The position numbers and the translations under genes are program-made. Below, in pieces: positions 1 to 9,776 of a stretch of 64,000 nucleotides of DNA. Under the pieces are notes generated by a model that was not told where the DNA came from, made no database searches, and saw nothing but the letters and a program-made list of their open reading frames with translations. The DNA is from Thiobius zoothamnicola. Its GTDB lineage: Bacteria; Pseudomonadota; Gammaproteobacteria; Chromatiales; Chromatiaceae. The stretch's first letter is position 1, and every line of letters starts with the position of its first letter. The stretch lies in contig OY782758.1 in assembly GCA_963678215.1 (NCBI GenBank), positions 1,674,001 through 1,738,000 on the forward strand, given 5' to 3'.

Positions 1-51
1 CCCGGTGGTGTAACCAACCTGTAGCCGGGTGGTATTGTATAGTTGCGTCAT
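1..51 (-). CDS. Start of a gene, probably DUF2169-type T6SS accessory (partial)
   Basis: Seventeen codons run from an ATG at 51 off the left edge, reading MTQLYNTTRLQVGYTTG. It begins 8 nt after the stop of the DUF6484 gene on the same strand, so it is probably co-transcribed with it and with vgrG. The residues resemble what I recall of DUF2169 protein N-termini, and DUF2169 genes commonly follow vgrG in type VI cargo clusters. The family call is inference from context and very little sequence; the start itself is better supported. Confidence 0.4.
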   Translation of the reverse strand, partial: MTQLYNTTRLQVGYTTG

Positions 52-59
52 GTCAGGCC

Positions 60-554
60 CTAGTTGACCTTGACCGAAGCGCCTTTGATGCGATACGGCC
101 CGTAGGCTTGTGAATCAATCTGCATACCTTGCAAAATGATGCGCCCATTGTCATGCAATTCAATGCGCGCCGCACCACATTGCAAAATCAAAGCCTCTTC
201 CGCCTGGACGATGCGGTAGCCATTCGTCTGCGCTTGATTATCATGCAGCAAACCCAAGATGACCGGCTGAACAGGGTTATCTCCAATAAATAACAGGGTG
301 CATTTTCGCCCCACCATACCTGCATCAATTGGCGACTGGGTCAGGGCTGGATAGGGATTATGACTCAATGCGTCCGGCCAGGTCACCAGTGGTGTACCAT
401 CAGCAGCCAACCCGACGATAGAGCCGATCACAGCCGAAGGAGTTTGCGAACCCGAGCGGCGCATGGGACGACTGTGCTCTTCCAGACTGGCGGATGCTGA
501 TTCAGACGATAGCATTGCAGACGTGACATCAGTTTGGGTTTTATGCGATTGCAT
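60..554 (-). CDS. DUF6484 domain protein of a type VI secretion module
   Basis: A 164-residue protein with a polar, Ser/Thr-rich N-terminus (about residues 1-38), then a small beta-rich domain from AVIGSIVGL to the C-terminal IKGASVKVN. The middle reads LLFIGDNPVQPVILGLL and then an LQCGAARIEL segment, the pattern I associate with DUF6484. Its ATG overlaps the vgrG stop (TGATG), so translation is coupled. No catalytic residues are apparent. Proteins of this family sit between vgrG and DUF2169 genes in many T6SS cargo clusters and are thought to help load effectors on the spike; that role is inferred from context. Confidence 0.7.
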   Translation of the reverse strand: MQSHKTQTDVTSAMLSSESASASLEEHSRPMRRSGSQTPSAVIGSIVGLAADGTPLVTWPDALSHNPYPALTQSPIDAGMVGRKCTLLFIGDNPVQPVILGLLHDNQAQTNGYRIVQAEEALILQCGAARIELHDNGRIILQGMQIDSQAYGPYRIKGASVKVN

Positions 555-2572
555 CAGTTGTTCAGCACCTTTTTGCCTTTGATCGTTATATTCTTTTTGG
601 CATTCGTCACCACTTCTCCATTGGCCTGTGTTGTGATATCCACGCCGGAGAGCAGAATCGTACCGTCTTCGTTCAACTCAAGCTTTGATTTGCCAACCTC
701 CAAAGTGATTTTGGTGCTGGCTTTGACATAAATTTCATTGGACTCGGATTCAATGGCGATTTTTTGCTTGGTCGTGCGAGTTTCATTACCCGTTTTAACC
801 TTATGCAGATAATCACCTTCGGTAATGGTGATATGAGTATCTTTTTTGATCGTTTCCGTGTGCGCGCCATCCACTTTGACTGTCTTATTCTGGTCAATGG
901 TAATCGTTTCATTGTTATGCACCGTCTCAGTCCGGTCATTGTCAATCGTGATGGTTTCATCATGCGCGACATGCTCAGTACGGTCATTCCCCACCTCCGT
1001 GGTTTCGTTGTTGAGCACCACATTATTCTGATCCTTCTGCGCATGGATATAGATCTCCTCCTTGTCGGTCTTGTCATCAAAATACAGCTCGTTATGGCCC
1101 TGGCCTTTGTGGGTTTTGGACCTGATCACCATGCGGGTCTTATGTTCGGCCAGTTTGTACGGCGGTCGATGGGTGGCGTTATAGTGCCGGCCGGTAATGA
1201 TCGGCTGATCCGGATCCCCCTCCAGAAAATCCACCATGACTTCCTGACCAATACGGGGAATCGCCACATGGCCCCAACCGGCCCCGGCCCAGTTTTGGGC
1301 GACCCGGATCCAACAACTGGAGGTGTGATCGCCTTTGGCCCGGCGATCCCAGGGGAATTGCAGGACGACCCGACCGTATTCATCACAGAAGATCTCTTCA
1401 CCCGGCGGTCCCACCACATCCGCGACTTGCGGGCCTTGTATGACCGGTTTGGGCCAGGCGGGTGGGGAATACGGTTGTGGATACGGCAGACAGCCGGTAG
1501 TGCATTCAAAGTGACTGGCTTGCCGGGTGGGAATGGGCGTGCCGTAGTTGTAATGGGCTTGCGCTTCTTCTTCCGTCGATTGCGGTTGTTCGACGGTGAG
1601 TTGATGGGCAACACTGATCCACAGATCATTCCGTTCTTTTACCGGATGATCGTGCAGTTTAAAACGTAAACCGGCTTGCAGATGTAAATAGTCGTGAGTG
1701 AAGTGAGCTAAGCGTTGATCGTTTTGACTTTGTTGTTGCAAAAACTGGGTGAAAGGTTGCCCTTGTGCGCTGGTTTTGTAACGCCCGTTATAGCGGTAAG
1801 TCTCATACCCGGTGCGTTGATGATTTAAATACAGGCCCTGGTATTCACACTCCAGGGTTGCCACGGGCTGATGAAAGGTGCGATCCCGTTGCACCGTGTG
1901 GGTGGGCACCCGTTGTTCCGTGTAATCGACCGCCCAGACCGATGACGTGGTTTGATGCGTGCCCGGTAATTGAAACTTCACGGATCCGACATCCGGTAAT
2001 AATGAACTGGCATTACAGAAATGGAGCGTATGATGGGTTTTCTCATGCGTGAAGCGATAGAAGATCCCTTCCTCCGCCAATAAACGGTGGATGAAATCAA
2101 ACACCGTTTCATTGTACTGGACACAAAACTCCCGGGGTTCACCAGGCGGCAAAGTCCCGGTCAACGCCAACTGATGATGACGGATGCCATGTTCATTCAA
2201 CAACGTCTGCACGATCTCGGGCACGGTTTTACCCTGAAAGATCCGACAATCGGTGGTCAATCGTAAGGTGCTCAAGGCTGGGACGATAGTGACCTGAAAA
2301 TGCCGACGGCGTTTACCGACTGCCCCGGCCTGTACCGCATCAATCACGCCATGGAAATGGCGAATCACCGCGTTTTTATCCCAAAGGGTGATCAGCGCGG
2401 TTTTATCCAGTCAGGCTTTGGCACTGAGGGGGGAAAGGGTATAGCCCGTATCATAGACGGCGAGCTGGCCGAGGAAGGGTTCGGATAAATGCTCCTGCCA
2501 GTCGAAACGGATGACGGGTGTCTCAATCCCGGCCAGTTGCGCCGTGATCCGGTAGTCCGGTTGGCCAGGCAT
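554..2572 (-). CDS. vgrG: Type VI secretion spike protein VgrG/TssI, 5' end interrupted by in-frame TGA
   Basis: VgrG trimers form the tip of the T6SS needle. The ATG at 2572, with an AGGA about 7 nt upstream, is in frame with a 604-residue open stretch (2368 to 554), but codon 54 (2411-2413) is TGA. Downstream the protein has the phage gpD/gp44-like base, a gp5-like OB region (IFCDEYGRVVLQFPWD, GWGHVAIPRIGQEVMVDFLEGDPDQP), and a long threonine/aspartate-rich beta-helix-like repeat region (ETITIDNDRTET type repeats). The C-terminus is complete. A homologous 5' fragment at 59349-59713 has a differently damaged sequence at the same place. Either this is a pseudogene or translation restarts downstream at a truncated N-terminus. 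Confidence 0.85.
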
Positions 2573-2721
2573 GGGCTGTTCCTCTTTGCGTCAAAACAAA
2601 GGAAAGGTGGCGGGATTACCTCAGTAATGGAGGGGGTTGTCAAGTGAAACAGTCATCAAGACTCAAGAGATTTTTGGAGTCAACTTTCATCAGGTCGCTC
2701 TGGTTGACGCTGCCGCCTGTG

Positions 2722-3396
2722 TCATATGCGATTGATTTCCTCCAGACGCTCAGGCGTACCCACATCAATCCATTGTCCCGAATAACATTCGCCAGAGACT
2801 TGGTGTTGAGCCATGGCACGACGCAACAATGGGGCCAACGGAAATGCGCCGGGTTGACAGCCTGAGAATAAGGCTGGTCGATAAATGCCAACACCGCTGA
2901 ATGTGAGTTTGGGCATATCCATCGCATTGACCCCGCCATGTTCGGCCAAATGAAAATCCCCTTGCGGGTGATGCGCCGGATTTTCAACCAAGACCAGATG
3001 CGCCAACATCTCATCGGACATCCTGAGCCGACTGAAGTCCATGTCACACCAAATATCGCCATTGATCACCAGGAAAGGCTCCGCGCCCAATAAAGGTAGC
3101 GCTTGGTAAATCCCTCCCCCGGTTTCCAAAGCACTTCCCGGCTGTTCAACAGAATATTGGATAGCAGCACCCCACTTAGCACCACCCCCTAAACATTGTT
3201 CAATTTGCGCGCCCAAATGCGCGTGGTTAATCACCAACTGGCGGATACCACTTCGCACCAACCGTTCAACATGCCAGATAATCAGCGGCTTACCGCCAAC
3301 TTTGAGCAAGGGTTTGGGGGTGTGATCAGTCAATGGACGCATGCGCTCTCCACGCCCGGCAGCCAGAATCATTGCCTTGATTGGTTGGTGCGCCAC
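2722..3396 (-). CDS. murU: N-acetylmuramate alpha-1-phosphate uridylyltransferase MurU
   Basis: A 224-residue nucleotidyltransferase of the sugar-phosphate type. It makes UDP-MurNAc from MurNAc-1-phosphate and UTP in the peptidoglycan recycling route that bypasses de novo synthesis, in the cytoplasm. The nucleotide-binding signature LAAGRGERMRPLT is at residues 11-23, PKP at 27-29, ETGGGIYQALPLLG at 91-104 and the metal-binding NGD at 112-114. Length matches the Pseudomonas enzyme as recalled. The start is GTG at 3396; no better ATG precedes the signature. The usual partner AmgK kinase is not in the window. Other NTP-transferases of this fold are possible but the ETGGG segment favours MurU. 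Confidence 0.85.
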   Translation of the reverse strand: MAHQPIKAMILAAGRGERMRPLTDHTPKPLLKVGGKPLIIWHVERLVRSGIRQLVINHAHLGAQIEQCLGGGAKWGAAIQYSVEQPGSALETGGGIYQALPLLGAEPFLVINGDIWCDMDFSRLRMSDEMLAHLVLVENPAHHPQGDFHLAEHGGVNAMDMPKLTFSGVGIYRPALFSGCQPGAFPLAPLLRRAMAQHQVSGECYSGQWIDVGTPERLEEINRI

Positions 3397-3454
3397 GAAT
3401 CTGATGAATTAGCAATCAGTCAGCGAACAACGCTGGAGATCGCTTCAGCGAGCG

Positions 3455-4717
3455 CTACGCTTTGGCTTTCATGGCACCAAAAAACTCCTGATTGGTTTTC
3501 GTGCTTTTGAGTTTATCAAACAGGAATTCCATCGCAGCGAGTTCGTCCATTGGATGCAGGATCTTGCGTAAAATCCAGAATTTTTGCAGCTCGCCCTCTG
3601 GCATCAGTAACTCTTCACGGCGGGTGCCGGAACGGTTGATATGAATGGCCGGGAAGATACGTTTTTCCGCAATGCGCCGATCCAGATGCACTTCCATATT
3701 GCCCGTGCCTTTAAATTCCTCATAGATCACATCATCCATACGTGAACCGGTCTCTACCAAAGCGGTGGCGATGATCGTCAGCGAACCACCTTCTTCCACA
3801 TTACGCGCCGCACCGAAGAAACGTTTGGGTTTTTGCAATGCGTTCGCATCCACCCCGCCAGTCAACACTTTGCCTGATGATGGGATCACCGTATTGTAAG
3901 CGCGCGCCAGACGGGTGATAGAGTCCAATAAAATCACAACATCATGTTTATGCTCAACCAGACGCTTGGCTTTTTCGATCACCATTTCAGCGACTTGCAC
4001 ATGGCGGGTCGCCGGTTCATCAAAAGTCGATGAGATCACTTCGCCACGCACGGAGCGCGCCATTTCAGTCACTTCTTCCGGGCGTTCGTCAATCAGCAAA
4101 ACAATGAGATAGCATTCAGGATGATTAAGCGCGATGGATTGGGCGATATTTTGAATCAACATGGTCTTGCCCGCTTTAGGCGGAGCAACGATCAATCCAC
4201 GCTGTCCCTTACCAATCGGCGCAACCAGTTCAATGGTGCGGGCGGTGATATCTTCTGTGCTGCCATTGCCGATTTCCAGTTGAAACTTTTGGTTGGCGAA
4301 CAGAGGCGTGAAATTCTCAAACAAAATTTTGTTTTTCGCCGCCTCGGGCGCGTCATAGTTGATTTCATCCACCTTCAACAAAGCGAAATAACGTTCACTT
4401 TCTTTCGGCGGACGAATTTTGCCTGAGATAGTGTCACCAGTTCTTAGGCCAAAACGACGAATTTGGCTGGGCGACACATAGATGTCATCCGGGCCGGCCA
4501 GATAGGATGAATCACCGGAGCGTAAAAAACCGAATCCGTCCTGAAGGATTTCCAGCACACCATCGCCATAAATATCCTCACCACGTTTGGCTTGTATTTT
4601 GAGAATTGCAAAAATCAGATTCTGTTTGCGCGAACGACCAACATCTTCAACACCCATTTCGTTCGCTAAATCCTGTAGCTGATTGATGGGCATATTTTTT
4701 AGTTCAGTGAGGTTCAT
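3455..4717 (-). CDS. rho: Transcription termination factor Rho
   Basis: A 420-residue hexameric RNA/DNA helicase that ends transcription at Rho-dependent sites. The N-terminal Rho domain (LQDLANEMGV, residues 15-24) is followed by the cold-shock-like RNA-binding domain (GVLEILQDGFGFLR, 53-66), then the RecA-type ATPase with Walker A GLIVAPPKAGKT (174-185) and Walker B VILLDSITR (261-269). Length is the usual 419-420. The ATG at 4717 is the conserved start. About 270 nt of non-coding sequence separate it from trxA upstream on the same strand, a common Rho arrangement; a long leader used for autoregulation would fit but is not demonstrated. Confidence 0.98.
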   Translation of the reverse strand: MNLTELKNMPINQLQDLANEMGVEDVGRSRKQNLIFAILKIQAKRGEDIYGDGVLEILQDGFGFLRSGDSSYLAGPDDIYVSPSQIRRFGLRTGDTISGKIRPPKESERYFALLKVDEINYDAPEAAKNKILFENFTPLFANQKFQLEIGNGSTEDITARTIELVAPIGKGQRGLIVAPPKAGKTMLIQNIAQSIALNHPECYLIVLLIDERPEEVTEMARSVRGEVISSTFDEPATRHVQVAEMVIEKAKRLVEHKHDVVILLDSITRLARAYNTVIPSSGKVLTGGVDANALQKPKRFFGAARNVEEGGSLTIIATALVETGSRMDDVIYEEFKGTGNMEVHLDRRIAEKRIFPAIHINRSGTRREELLMPEGELQKFWILRKILHPMDELAAMEFLFDKLKSTKTNQEFFGAMKAKA

Positions 4718-4986
4718 AAAAAGCCTATGGCGAGGTAGAAGGATATTGTGGTCATCCGGCTTGAAACAACCGGTGGAAGTGAAATCAATGGGGAGGATGA
4801 AAGGGGTTTACTCCGGCGAATGATAGCATATACGCCCATCATCACCGGTCTTCGCGACGATTAAATGATCCAAATGCGGTGCCTGCCAAGCATTGAGATC
4901 CGCCGCGCCTGTTTGGCCAGGTTTAATCCGCCGCGTACCCTGATAACCCAGTCATAGAGTCATCAATATTCAGGCAGCGATAAAAT

Positions 4987-5313
4987 TCAAATATTGCTAT
5001 CAATAAAAGCCGTTAATTGCGATTTGGTGACAGCACCGACTTTGGTGGCTTCAACTTCGCCGCCTTTAAAAATCATCAAGGTTGGTATGCCGCGAATGCC
5101 ATATTTTGGCGGCGTCGTCGGGTTATTATCAATGTTCAATTTCGCAACCTTGATTCGCCCTTCATATTCTGTAGCAATATCATCCAACACGGGCGCAATC
5201 ATTTTGCAAGGACCGCACCAATCCGCCCAGTAATCCATTAACACGGGCTTATCCGCTTCCAATACTTCGTTTTGGAAGCTTTCGTCCGTTACATGAACGA
5301 TTTTATCACTCAC
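4987..5313 (-). CDS. trxA: Thioredoxin 1
   Basis: A 108-residue thioredoxin with the active site WCGPCK at residues 32-37 and the conserved cis-proline segment GIPTLM near residue 75. It reduces protein disulfides in the cytoplasm using electrons from thioredoxin reductase. The start is GTG at 5313 with a GGAG Shine-Dalgarno sequence. It lies upstream of rho on the same strand, the classical trxA-rho order, and is divergent from rhlB, again as in E. coli. The segment NNPTTPPKYGIRG has Thr-Thr-Pro where most thioredoxins have an N-P-x-T-A pattern; this should not affect the active site. Confidence 0.97.
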   Translation of the reverse strand: MSDKIVHVTDESFQNEVLEADKPVLMDYWADWCGPCKMIAPVLDDIATEYEGRIKVAKLNIDNNPTTPPKYGIRGIPTLMIFKGGEVEATKVGAVTKSQLTAFIDSNI

Positions 5314-5555
5314 TGTTATCTCCGTAATTCATCGTTAATATCAAATTTTAGAGGTGCATTATAGGCGAAATCCGCGCGTCTGATACGGATTAAGCCGACA
5401 TTCAGATCAAAGTTATCCGGGTATTTTCATGCAAACCCTCCATAAGCAATGATCAAGCCCCAAATTTATGGCCGCTCACAGACATTCCGCCACCCTTTGC
5501 CACATAACAGATCGCATGTTCGATGCGCATGGCAAAATCCGGTATCCTATGCCGC

Positions 5556-6838
5556 ATGAGTAAAAAGCATCTAACTGATACACGATTTGATCAATTCCCT
5601 TTAAGCCAAGCAATCCTCAGCGGCTTGCAAGAAGCTGGTTTTGAATACTGTACGCCAATTCAGGCTGAGACCTTGCCATTGGCGTTGGATGGCGTGGATA
5701 TCGCCGGTCAAGCGCAAACCGGCACCGGCAAAACCGTGGCTTTTCTACTGGCGACGCTGCATATGCTCGACCAGGAACCCGCAGCCAGGAACGCCAACCT
5801 AACCAACCCCGAGCATTAATTTTAGCGCCAACCCGCGAATTGGCTGCGCAAATCCATAAGGATGCTGGTGCGTTAGCCAAACATACGGGACATCACATTC
5901 AGGTTGTTTATGGCGGAACAGGCTATGAGACCCAGCGCAAAGCCATCGAACAAGGCGTTGACATCCTCATCGGCACACCAGGCCGATTGATTGATTACTA
6001 TAAACAGCGTGTCTTTGATCTAAGGGCCATTCAGGTTCTGGTCATGGATGAAGCAGACCGGATGTTTGACCTCGGGTTTATCAAAGATATCCGCTATTTA
6101 TTGCACCGCTGCCCACCGCCCAGCGAACGCTTAAGCTTGTTATTTTCTGCCACCCTATCCTATCGTGTTGGCGAGTTAGCTTACGAACACATGAATCAGC
6201 CACGCAAAATTGTCGTGGAAGCTGAGCAGATTACGGCTGACCGGGTACGCGAAACCGGTCATTTAGTCTCCAATGATGAAAAAATCTCGCTGCTACTGGG
6301 CTTATTGCGATACATGGAAGACACGCGCAGCATTATTTTTGTCAACACCAAACGCGGCGCTGACCGCATTTGGGGATTTCTGGAAGGCAATGGCTATAAA
6401 GCAGCGATTTTATCCGGCGATGTGCCGCAAAAAAAACGCGAATCCCTACTCAAACTGTTCGCTGAGCGGAAACTGGCTATTCTCGTGGCCACCGATGTAG
6501 CGGCCCGTGGGTTACACATTGAAGGCGTCACTCACGTATTTAACTATGATTTACCGGAAGACCCGGAAGATTATGTCCACCGCATCGGCCGTACTGCCCG
6601 GGCTGGCGCGACAGGCGATGCCATTTCTTTCATTTGCGAAACTTACGCCATGGCCTTGCCGGACATTGAGGATTATATTGGACACAAAATACCCGCCCGA
6701 GCTGTTTCCAGTGAACTGCTGGTCGATGTGAATCCGGCCACCTGCGTGATCAACCGACACAAGACAAAGCCAACGCATACCAGAAACACAAACCGACGCC
6801 CTCCCCGCCACAATCGATCAAACCCGCAAAAACGATAA
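5556..6838 (+). pseudogene. rhlB: DEAD-box RNA helicase RhlB, split by a frameshift
   Basis: The N-terminal part (5556-5819) has the Q-motif region TPIQAETLPLALDG and Walker A AQTGTGKT (residues 53-60). The remainder (open in another frame through 6838) has PTRELAAQ, DEAD inside VMDEADRMFDLGF, SATLS and HRIGRTAR, then a basic Arg/Asn-rich tail of about 30 residues. The two halves join if a single base is restored near 5800, giving NQPRALILAPTREL. No X-XXY-YYZ slippery heptamer is present at the join, so a one-base deletion or an assembly error is more likely than programmed frameshifting. RhlB is the RNA-degradosome helicase in gammaproteobacteria; its place divergent from trxA-rho supports RhlB over RhlE. 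Confidence 0.85.
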
Positions 6839-6874
6839 AATCCGCCCGACAGCTTTGTTTGAGCAAAAAAAATC

Positions 6875-7765
6875 ATGCGAGACGCCATTTATCAAGCCGA
6901 TATACCCGAATTGACTTTGCGGCACAGAGGCAAAGTCCGCGATCTTTACGAAGTGGATGAAGCGCATTGGCTCATTGTCGCAAGTGATCGCTTATCCGCC
7001 TTTGATGTTGTATTACCCCAAGCGATTCCCGGCAAAGGCGAAATTCTGACCCAAGTAGCGGATTTCTGGTTCAAACGCACCGAACATCTACTACCCAATC
7101 ATTTAACCAACATCCCGGTCGAACAAATCCTTACCGACCCGACCACCCGCCAGTCTTTGGGCAATCGCGCAATTGTAGTGAAAAAATTGCGCCCCTTACC
7201 CATTGAAGCCATTGTACGCGGCTATCTGATTGGTTCTGGCTGGGCAGACTATCAATCCACTGGTCATGTTTGCGGACTGAAACTGCCGGATAATTTACGC
7301 ATAGCGGATCAATTACCAGAACCTCTCTATACCCCATCGACCAAAGCGGCTGTCGGCGCTCATGATGAAAATATTGATTTCGCTGCGACAATCGACCTGT
7401 TAGGTTCCGATCTGGCGACTCAGATCAAGCAATTAAGTCTGCAAATTTATACTGAAAGCGCCGCCTATGCCCTACAACGCGGCATCATTATCGCAGACAC
7501 CAAATTTGAATTCGGCCTGGATGAAAACCATCAACTGCACCTCATTGATGAAGTCTTAACCCCCGATTCATCACGCTTCTGGCCAGTCAGTCAATATCGT
7601 CCCGGTATCAGTCCACCCAGCTTTGACAAACAATTTGTACGCGACTATCTGGAAACACTCGACTGGGACAAGACTCCACCCGGTCCCGAACTGCCTCTGA
7701 AGGTTATCCAGAAAACGGCTGAAAAATATCAGGAAGCCAAATTGCGACTGACGACCCCTGCCTGA
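6875..7765 (+). CDS. purC: Phosphoribosylaminoimidazole-succinocarboxamide synthase (SAICAR synthetase)
   Basis: A 296-residue enzyme of purine biosynthesis that joins aspartate to CAIR with ATP. The N-terminus LRHRGKVRDLYEVDEAHWLIVASDRLSAFD contains the ATP-binding signature, and later PIEAIVRGYLIGSGW and IADTKFEFG (about 210-218) are the conserved substrate and metal-binding segments. The length is that of the longer, yeast ADE1-like type seen in many proteobacteria rather than the about 237-residue E. coli form. It follows rhlB by 36 nt but belongs to no obvious purine operon here. Confidence 0.97.
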   Translation: MRDAIYQADIPELTLRHRGKVRDLYEVDEAHWLIVASDRLSAFDVVLPQAIPGKGEILTQVADFWFKRTEHLLPNHLTNIPVEQILTDPTTRQSLGNRAIVVKKLRPLPIEAIVRGYLIGSGWADYQSTGHVCGLKLPDNLRIADQLPEPLYTPSTKAAVGAHDENIDFAATIDLLGSDLATQIKQLSLQIYTESAAYALQRGIIIADTKFEFGLDENHQLHLIDEVLTPDSSRFWPVSQYRPGISPPSFDKQFVRDYLETLDWDKTPPGPELPLKVIQKTAEKYQEAKLRLTTPA

Positions 7766-7819
7766 TGCTATTCTTTGAATATCGTCAAACGTTACAATTT
7801 CAAATGCAGTGAAAATCTC

Positions 7820-8218
7820 ATGATCCAATTCGGATACAGCATAACTTACGTGGATGATGTCAAAGACGCCATTGAATTTTTTGAAAACGCCTTCGGTATA
7901 CAAAGACGTTTCATCCATGAAGCGGGGGATTACGCTGAGTTAGACACAGGGCAAACCACACTGGCTTTCGCCAGTCATACACTCGGCGAAGCCAACCTTC
8001 CACTGGGCTACATGAATGCCTCAACATCCACCAAACCACTGGGCAATGAAACCGTATTTGTGACTGATGATGTTCATAAAACACACGCCTCCGCCCTCCA
8101 AAATGGAGCCAATGAAATCCAACCGCCAACAGAAAAACCTTGGGGTCAAACCGTTTCTTACCTCAGAACCCCATCAGGTATACTGCTGGCACTTTGTAGC
8201 CCCGTAACAGACGATTGA
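7820..8218 (+). CDS. VOC-superfamily (glyoxalase/bleomycin-resistance fold) protein
   Basis: A 132-residue single-domain protein built of paired beta-alpha-beta-beta-beta modules: IQFGYSITYVDDVKDAIEFFENAFG at the start and TVFVTDDVHKTHASALQNGAN near residue 75, ending in YLRTPSGILLALCSP. The VOC fold includes glyoxalase I, dioxygenases and antibiotic-binding proteins, and the substrate cannot be told from sequence. The start chosen is ATG 7820; a TTG 45 nt upstream is in frame but would add non-family residues. It lies 54 nt after purC on the same strand. Metal ligands are not clearly all present. Confidence 0.8.
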   Translation: MIQFGYSITYVDDVKDAIEFFENAFGIQRRFIHEAGDYAELDTGQTTLAFASHTLGEANLPLGYMNASTSTKPLGNETVFVTDDVHKTHASALQNGANEIQPPTEKPWGQTVSYLRTPSGILLALCSPVTDD

Positions 8219-8306
8219 AAAATCCATGACTGAGTTAAATCGTATCGTGACCATACGATCTGGCTGGTCACCAAGGCGCTAGCCCCCTTGCAAGCTCATC
8301 TTCGCC

Positions 8307-8822
8307 ATGACTATTCTGAACATCCTGAATTTTCCCGACCAACGCCTACGCAATAAAGCGACCTCCGTCAGCAAAGTTGACGCAGAAATTGAACAACTCA
8401 TTGACGACATGTTTGAAACCATGTACCAAGCGCCAGGTATTGGCTTGGCCGCCATCCAAGTCAATGTCCCCAAACGGGTAATTACGATTGACATTTCTGA
8501 AGAGCGTAATCAACCCCTAGTTTTAGTGAACCCAGAAATATTGGTGAAAAGCGGGGAAGAGGAAATGGATGAAGGTTGCTTATCGGTACCTGGAGTCTAT
8601 GAGAGGGTCAAACGCGCCGACCATATCTGCTTTCGGGCGCTTGATCGTCATGGTGAACCCTTTGAAATGGAAACGGACGGATTACTGGCTGTCTGCATAC
8701 AGCACGAAATTGATCATCTGGATGGTAAATTGTTTGTTGATTACTTATCTAATTTAAAACGCCAACGTATCCGTAAAAAATTAGTCAAAGAGGCGCGCCA
8801 AACGTCCGCACCTATGGCGTGA
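8307..8822 (+). CDS. def: Peptide deformylase
   Basis: A 171-residue iron/zinc hydrolase that removes the formyl group from nascent proteins. All three family motifs are present: GIGLAAIQ at 44-51, EGCLSVP at 89-95 with metal ligand Cys91, and QHEIDHLDG at 132-140 with metal ligands His133 and His137 and catalytic Glu134. Motif I has Ile in place of the middle variable residue, which is common. fmt starts 6 nt after its stop, the classical def-fmt operon, which couples formylation of initiator tRNA with its removal. Confidence 0.97.
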   Translation: MTILNILNFPDQRLRNKATSVSKVDAEIEQLIDDMFETMYQAPGIGLAAIQVNVPKRVITIDISEERNQPLVLVNPEILVKSGEEEMDEGCLSVPGVYERVKRADHICFRALDRHGEPFEMETDGLLAVCIQHEIDHLDGKLFVDYLSNLKRQRIRKKLVKEARQTSAPMA

Positions 8823-8828
8823 TCAATC

Positions 8829-9776
8829 ATGAAAAAGCCTCTACGTATCCTATTTGCAGGAACGCCAGCGTTTTCCGTTCCGCCGTTACTTGCATTAATT
8901 GAAGCCGATTATCAAGTTACCGCCGTTTATACCCAACCAGACCGACCAGCAGGCCGTGGCCGCAAATTAACGCCAAGTCCCGTCAAAACAACGGCATTAC
9001 AACACGGCTTACCCGTTGAACAACCTGCCAATTTCAAAAACCCTGTGGATATTGCACATCTCGCCGCCTACCAAGCTGATTTAATGGTTGTTGTGGCGTA
9101 TGGGTTGTTATTGCCAGAAAACGTGTTAAATACGCCGCGCCTTGGTTGCATCAACATCCATGCTTCTTTATTGCCACGTTGGCGGGGCGCCGCACCTATT
9201 CAACGCGCAATAATGGCCGGTGATGCAAACTCCGGCATCTCCATCATGCAAATGGAAAAAGGTTTAGACACCGGCCCGGTATATCTACATCAAAGCATTC
9301 TGCTCAGCGTTGGCGAAACCAGCGGTAGTTTGCATGACAAATTGTCGGAATTAGGTGCACACACCCTGATCAAAGCACTGCCAGGCATCATTGACGGTCG
9401 TTTAGCCGCTGAACCACAAGATGAGCATCAAGCCTGCTATGCCCATAAACTCAATAAATCCGAAGCCTGGATCGACTGGCAGCAGTCCGCATCACAGATT
9501 GTGCGCCAAATCCAGGCGTTCAACCCCTGGCCGGTTGCCCAAACACGCTTGGGAAAAATGCATTGGCGTATCTGGGAAGCTGAAGAAATCCCGGGTACCA
9601 TAAACACGCTTGGCACCATCATCTCGGCCAAACCTGAGGGCATTGATGTGGCAACCGGCAATCAGCTATTACGCATCAAAAGGTTACAAATCCCGGGAAA
9701 ACGCGCGATGAACGCGCGAGATTTTATTAATGCGCATCAAGTCCAAGGCATGCAATTCGACAGTAAATCATCATGA
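8829..9776 (+). CDS. fmt: Methionyl-tRNA formyltransferase
   Basis: A 315-residue enzyme that formylates Met-tRNA-fMet using 10-formyl-THF. The N-terminal formyltransferase domain has the catalytic triad Asn109, His111 and Asp147 (segments CINIHASLLPRWRGAAPIQ and GLDTGPV), matching E. coli Asn106/His108/Asp144. The C-terminal tRNA-binding barrel includes INSTDAxx-like sequence degraded to KLNKSEAWIDW near residue 208. It is co-directional with def, 6 nt downstream, and its stop overlaps the yggS start as ATGA. Confidence 0.97.
   Translation: MKKPLRILFAGTPAFSVPPLLALIEADYQVTAVYTQPDRPAGRGRKLTPSPVKTTALQHGLPVEQPANFKNPVDIAHLAAYQADLMVVVAYGLLLPENVLNTPRLGCINIHASLLPRWRGAAPIQRAIMAGDANSGISIMQMEKGLDTGPVYLHQSILLSVGETSGSLHDKLSELGAHTLIKALPGIIDGRLAAEPQDEHQACYAHKLNKSEAWIDWQQSASQIVRQIQAFNPWPVAQTRLGKMHWRIWEAEEIPGTINTLGTIISAKPEGIDVATGNQLLRIKRLQIPGKRAMNARDFINAHQVQGMQFDSKSS

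Noticed and set aside
764..1669. 301-codon open frame on plus inside vgrG
   Set aside because: It is antisense to the well-supported VgrG repeat region, overlaps it fully, and its composition mirrors VgrG codon usage.
5790..5815. Programmed frameshift in rhlB
   Set aside because: No slippery heptamer, no stimulatory structure seen, and RhlB is not known to be recoded; deletion or sequence error is simpler.
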